Shown one piece after another: positions 4,867 through 6,373 of a stretch of 6,373 nucleotides of DNA. The notes beneath the pieces were generated by a model. That model made no database searches, was not told the origin of the DNA, and was given only the letters and a program-made list of their open reading frames with translations. Source of the stretch: Clostridiales bacterium UBA735. Lineage in GTDB: Bacteria; Bacillota; Clostridia; Oscillospirales; Oscillospiraceae. The stretch lies in NCBI GenBank assembly GCA_002298695.1, contig DBLB01000003.1, forward strand, positions 1 to 6,373, read 5' to 3'. How positions within the stretch are numbered: the first letter of the stretch is position 1; each line of letters begins with the position of its first letter. A program made the position numbers and the translations under genes.

Positions 4867-5622
4867 ATGTCAAAACGCAGCAGATTGATGATGCACTGGG
4901 CCAGATACGAGCTCGGGCAGCTGGAAGTGCCGGAGGAGGTACGGATCCCGAAAAAAACCGCGCCGAGCGTCGACAGCACGCTGCGGCAGACCGCGCTGCG
5001 CGTGCCGGAGGCGACGTGGCAGTGCAGCGGCATCCTGGTGTTCGGAAAGAAGATCCGGTCGCTGGTCTTCTCCACCGACCTTGCCATCATCAAGAACATC
5101 AATGCCGATGCGGTCATTGCGGTCTATCCGTTCACGCCGCAGCCGATCATCAACGAGGCGCTGCTCATGGCCTCGGATATCCCGGTGTTCACAGGCGTCG
5201 GCGGCGGGCTGACGAAGGGACACCGTGTGGTCAATCTGGCTATGTACGCCGAGATGCAGGGCGCGATGGGCGTGGTCGTCAACGTGCCGACATCCGGACA
5301 GGTGATCGCGCGCATGAAACATACGATCGATATTCCGATCGTTGTGACTGTGGCCAACCGCGGGACGGACTATCGTCGGCGCATCGACGACGGAGCGGCC
5401 ATTTTCAATGTGGCGGCAGGGAGCGAGACGCCGGAGATCGTCCGTGAGATCCGCGCGCAGTTTCCGGATATGCCGGTCATGGCGACCGGCGGGTCGACGG
5501 ACAAAAGCGTTTTGCAGACCATTGAGGCCGGGGCAAACGCGATCACCTATACGCCGCCGTCGACCGCCGATCTCTTCAAGCACACGATGGAGCGCTACCG
5601 CATGGGCCTGCCTTACGAATGA
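4867..5622 (+). CDS. conserved beta/alpha (TIM)-barrel protein of unknown function
   Basis: The 251-residue product looks like a complete beta/alpha-barrel enzyme. Hydrophobic strands recur with barrel spacing: DAVIAVYPF (residues 81-89), IPVFTGVGGG (105-114), AMGVVVNVP (133-141), IPIVVTVAN (156-164), AAIFNVAAG (177-185), MPVMATGGS (202-210) and ANAITYTPPS (223-232). The GVGGG loop and the C-terminal ATGGS and YTPP segments resemble the phosphate-binding ends of ribulose-phosphate-binding barrels, an inference from fold. Substrate and reaction are not recognised; relatives in clostridia are, as I recall, annotated only loosely. The start ATG at 4867 is chosen because AAAAGGA (4852-4858) lies 8 nt upstream; the in-frame ATG at 4849 overlaps that site. 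No signal peptide or membrane segment is seen, so it should be cytoplasmic. It stands alone, divergent from cca, with no pathway partner beside it. Confidence 0.9.
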   Translation: MSKRSRLMMHWARYELGQLEVPEEVRIPKKTAPSVDSTLRQTALRVPEATWQCSGILVFGKKIRSLVFSTDLAIIKNINADAVIAVYPFTPQPIINEALLMASDIPVFTGVGGGLTKGHRVVNLAMYAEMQGAMGVVVNVPTSGQVIARMKHTIDIPIVVTVANRGTDYRRRIDDGAAIFNVAAGSETPEIVREIRAQFPDMPVMATGGSTDKSVLQTIEAGANAITYTPPSTADLFKHTMERYRMGLPYE

Positions 5623-5636
5623 TCCTGCATGAGACG

Positions 5637-5677
5637 TCGCATCGTGCGTTCGCACGATGCGAGTGTGCGTAGCACAC
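5637..5677. repeat. two back-to-back perfect hairpins (REP-like)
   Basis: An 11-bp perfect stem with a GTTC loop (5637-5662, arms TCGCATCGTGC and GCACGATGCGA) is followed without a gap by a 6-bp stem GTGTGC-GTA-GCACAC (5663-5677). They start 15 nt after the stop of the barrel gene. No T-run follows on either strand, so they are not typical intrinsic terminators. The arrangement resembles dispersed palindromic intergenic repeats or a 3' mRNA-protecting structure. Confidence 0.6.
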
Positions 5678-5684
5678 GGGATTC

Positions 5685-5745
5685 TTGATTAAATGTTTTA
5701 ATCAAAAATCAGCATGAGAGATACCGGCTTCAGATTCCTGATTTT
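5685..5745. repeat. AT-rich palindromes following the REP-like hairpins
   Basis: TTGATTAAA-TGT-TTTAATCAA (5685-5705) is a perfect 9-bp AT-rich stem. It is followed by an inverted pair AAAATCAG (5705-5712) and CTGATTTT (5738-5745) with a 25-nt gap; on the minus strand the latter ends in TTTTT and could be a weak terminator for the phage-like genes on the right. The sudden AT-richness next to GC-rich genes suggests the edge of acquired DNA. Confidence 0.5.
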
Positions 5746-5783
5746 GATTGATATTGATATATTAACGCCCCGGCGCTTTTGCT

Positions 5784-5817
5784 GCTCCCTGACAGGGGTA
5801 ACAACGGTGGCGGGAGC
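5784..5817 (+). ncRNA. possible structured RNA ahead of the terminator
   Basis: GCTCCC (5784-5789) can pair with GGGAGC (5812-5817), directly abutting the terminator stem at 5818. The same CCCT (5787-5790) can instead form a local hairpin with AGGG (5794-5797). Two mutually exclusive pairings next to a terminator are the layout of an attenuator or the tail of a small RNA. No known riboswitch consensus is recognised and no clear promoter lies upstream, so this is weak. Confidence 0.25.
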
Positions 5818-5850
5818 ACCCGGCTGGTGTTTATGCATCAGCCGGGTTTT
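5818..5850 (+). terminator. plus-strand intrinsic terminator
   Basis: ACCCGGCTGGTG (5818-5829) pairs with CATCAGCCGGGT (5836-5847) over 12 bp with one G-U pair and a TTTATG loop, followed by TTTTCTATT. The T-run exists only on the plus strand. The nearest upstream plus gene is the barrel gene ending about 195 nt earlier, so it may end that transcript or be left from a lost gene of the neighbouring element. Confidence 0.8.
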
Positions 5851-6068
5851 CTATTGGCGTATAGCCGGGAATGGTTCATGATACCACCGCTTGTAAGGGT
5901 GTCGCGTTTTAGGACACCCTTGCAGTGATCAATAATTGCCTTGCCGGGGCGGGCATATCCAAGCGCCTCCGCAATATCCGAACCGCAGAACAGGAGTGTC
6001 TCTCCTTCGAGGATCGTTCGGACCTCACCGAACTGTTCATTCTTGAAGACTTCGATTTTGTTATCCAT
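5838..6068 (-). pseudogene. truncated phage antirepressor (BRO-N domain remnant)
   Basis: Intact relatives are phage or integrative-element antirepressors with an N-terminal BRO-N DNA-binding domain (about 100 residues) and a C-terminal ANT- or KilA-C-like domain. Here 76 residues remain. Seen: IEVFKNEQFGEVRTI (5-19), LLFCGSDIAEALGYARPGKAI (25-45) and DHCKGVLKRDTLTSGG (47-62), all typical of BRO-N. After SGG the family normally continues towards a conserved tyrosine/arginine-rich helix; this protein instead runs into an unrelated 14-residue tail and stops inside the terminator stem. So it is truncated at about 5880, most likely by deletion or recombination. The start ATG (6066-6068) has AGGAA 7 nt upstream and overlaps the end of the preceding gene by 8 nt, suggesting translational coupling. 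It could still be expressed as a short protein. Confidence 0.75.
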
Positions 6069-6309
6069 AACTGACTTCCTTTCCGGCAGCAGATGCGCCA
6101 CTTTGATTTTTGAGGGTGGAAACGGGCTTGCAGCAGTAGGGACACTCTGCAAACACGCAGGACTGATATTTCCAGAAGGGGCGGTGAAAACGGCAGCTTC
6201 GGCACTCAGGAAGAGTGCCATCTACGCCGCTGTCATAATGCTCAAAGCCGGGTGTGGACTGCATCAGCAATTCCAGTGCTTGCAGATCACCGGCTGTCAT
6301 GCGTTTCAT
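6061..6309 (-). CDS. small Cys-rich, possibly zinc-binding, phage/element-type protein
   Basis: The 82-residue product has six cysteines arranged C36-x2-C39, then C51-x4-C56-x2-C59-C60, spread around an aromatic core RPFWKYQSC (43-51). This could form a zinc ribbon-like site, but no named domain is recognised and the function is unknown. Its N-terminal part (MTAGDLQALELLMQSTPGFE) is helical and acidic. The start ATG at 6307-6309 is preferred because AAAGGAG (6319-6325) lies 9 nt upstream; an in-frame extension to 6369 would contain that site. It overlaps the antirepressor remnant by 8 nt on the same strand, so the two form one operon entering from the right edge. Small Cys-rich proteins beside BRO-N antirepressors are familiar in clostridial prophages and integrative elements (recollection, not a search). 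Confidence 0.7.
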   Translation of the reverse strand: MKRMTAGDLQALELLMQSTPGFEHYDSGVDGTLPECRSCRFHRPFWKYQSCVFAECPYCCKPVSTLKNQSGASAAGKEVSYG

Positions 6310-6373
6310 GCTTAAAAACTCCTTTCCTTCGCCGCATCGCCAGCAGATATTCCGGCTTTTGGGCAACAAAAAA
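6287..6373 (-). CDS. possible C-terminal end of an upstream gene (partial)
   Basis: A minus-strand frame is open from the right edge and gives 28 residues ending at TGA (6287-6289), including PEYLLAMRRRKGVFKHE, a basic tail plausible for a protein C-terminus. It would overlap the Cys-rich gene by 23 nt. Another frame closes at a TAA just before the Cys-rich start codon, so which, if either, is real cannot be decided from 87 bases. Confidence 0.25.
   Translation of the reverse strand, partial: FFVAQKPEYLLAMRRRKGVFKHETHDSR

Noticed and set aside
4870..5655. Minus-strand open frame of 261 codons opposite the barrel gene
   Set aside because: Arg/His/Asp-rich shadow translation, no ribosome binding site or motif; the plus strand has the coherent barrel protein, promoter and binding site.
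5685..5705. dif/Xer recombination or phage attachment site
   Set aside because: The palindrome has the wrong spacer and sequence for a dif site, and no direct repeat or integrase gene is seen to support an att site.
5637..5745. CRISPR array
   Set aside because: The stems are different sequences without regular spacers; no repeat recurs at constant spacing.

Overview
The window looks like the chromosome of a GC-rich Firmicute, most plausibly a gut clostridium of the Oscillospiraceae type. This is an inference from strong AGGAGG-like ribosome binding sites, Firmicute-type protein sequences and high GC coding DNA; no species can be named from the sequence alone. Positions 1-5622 are ordinary core genome. 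From about 5623 to the right edge the DNA becomes AT-richer, palindrome-rich and phage- or element-like.

Left block, minus strand: rpsO (ribosomal protein S15, 707-973) is followed by an intrinsic terminator (671-697) and then by the first 185 codons of pnp (polynucleotide phosphorylase, 1-557), which runs off the left edge. Between the terminator and pnp lies a long interrupted hairpin (584-654), placed like the RNase III-sensitive leader hairpin of Escherichia coli pnp. A plausible rpsO promoter lies at 1101-1129.

Centre-left, plus strand: a monofunctional aspartate kinase gene (1243-2493) is divergent from rpsO. It catalyses the first step towards lysine, threonine, methionine and diaminopimelate. 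Its C-terminal ACT region is poorly conserved. The 301-base gap 2494-2794 contains a strong stem-loop, two diverged direct copies of a roughly 55-60 base segment, and a 160-bp imperfect palindrome (2636-2795) with 17/18-matching termini that resembles a decayed MITE-like element and runs up to the stop codon of the next gene.

Centre-right, minus strand: cca (tRNA nucleotidyltransferase, 3599-4702) and a DUF554 membrane protein gene (2795-3511) form a probable operon from a promoter at 4736-4765. They are separated by 87 bases that hold a 17-bp stem-loop. Divergent from cca is a plus-strand gene (4867-5622) for a conserved beta/alpha-barrel protein of unknown function.

Right end: 5623-5837 has no gene but holds back-to-back perfect hairpins and a plus-strand intrinsic terminator (5818-5850). 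Beyond it, on the minus strand, a small Cys-rich protein gene (6061-6309) overlaps a truncated phage-type BRO-N antirepressor (5838-6068), probably the worn end of a prophage or integrative element continuing to the right. No rRNA, tRNA, CRISPR array, transposase or complete new system is visible. The best leads are the pnp leader hairpin, the palindromic element, and the unexplained barrel protein.
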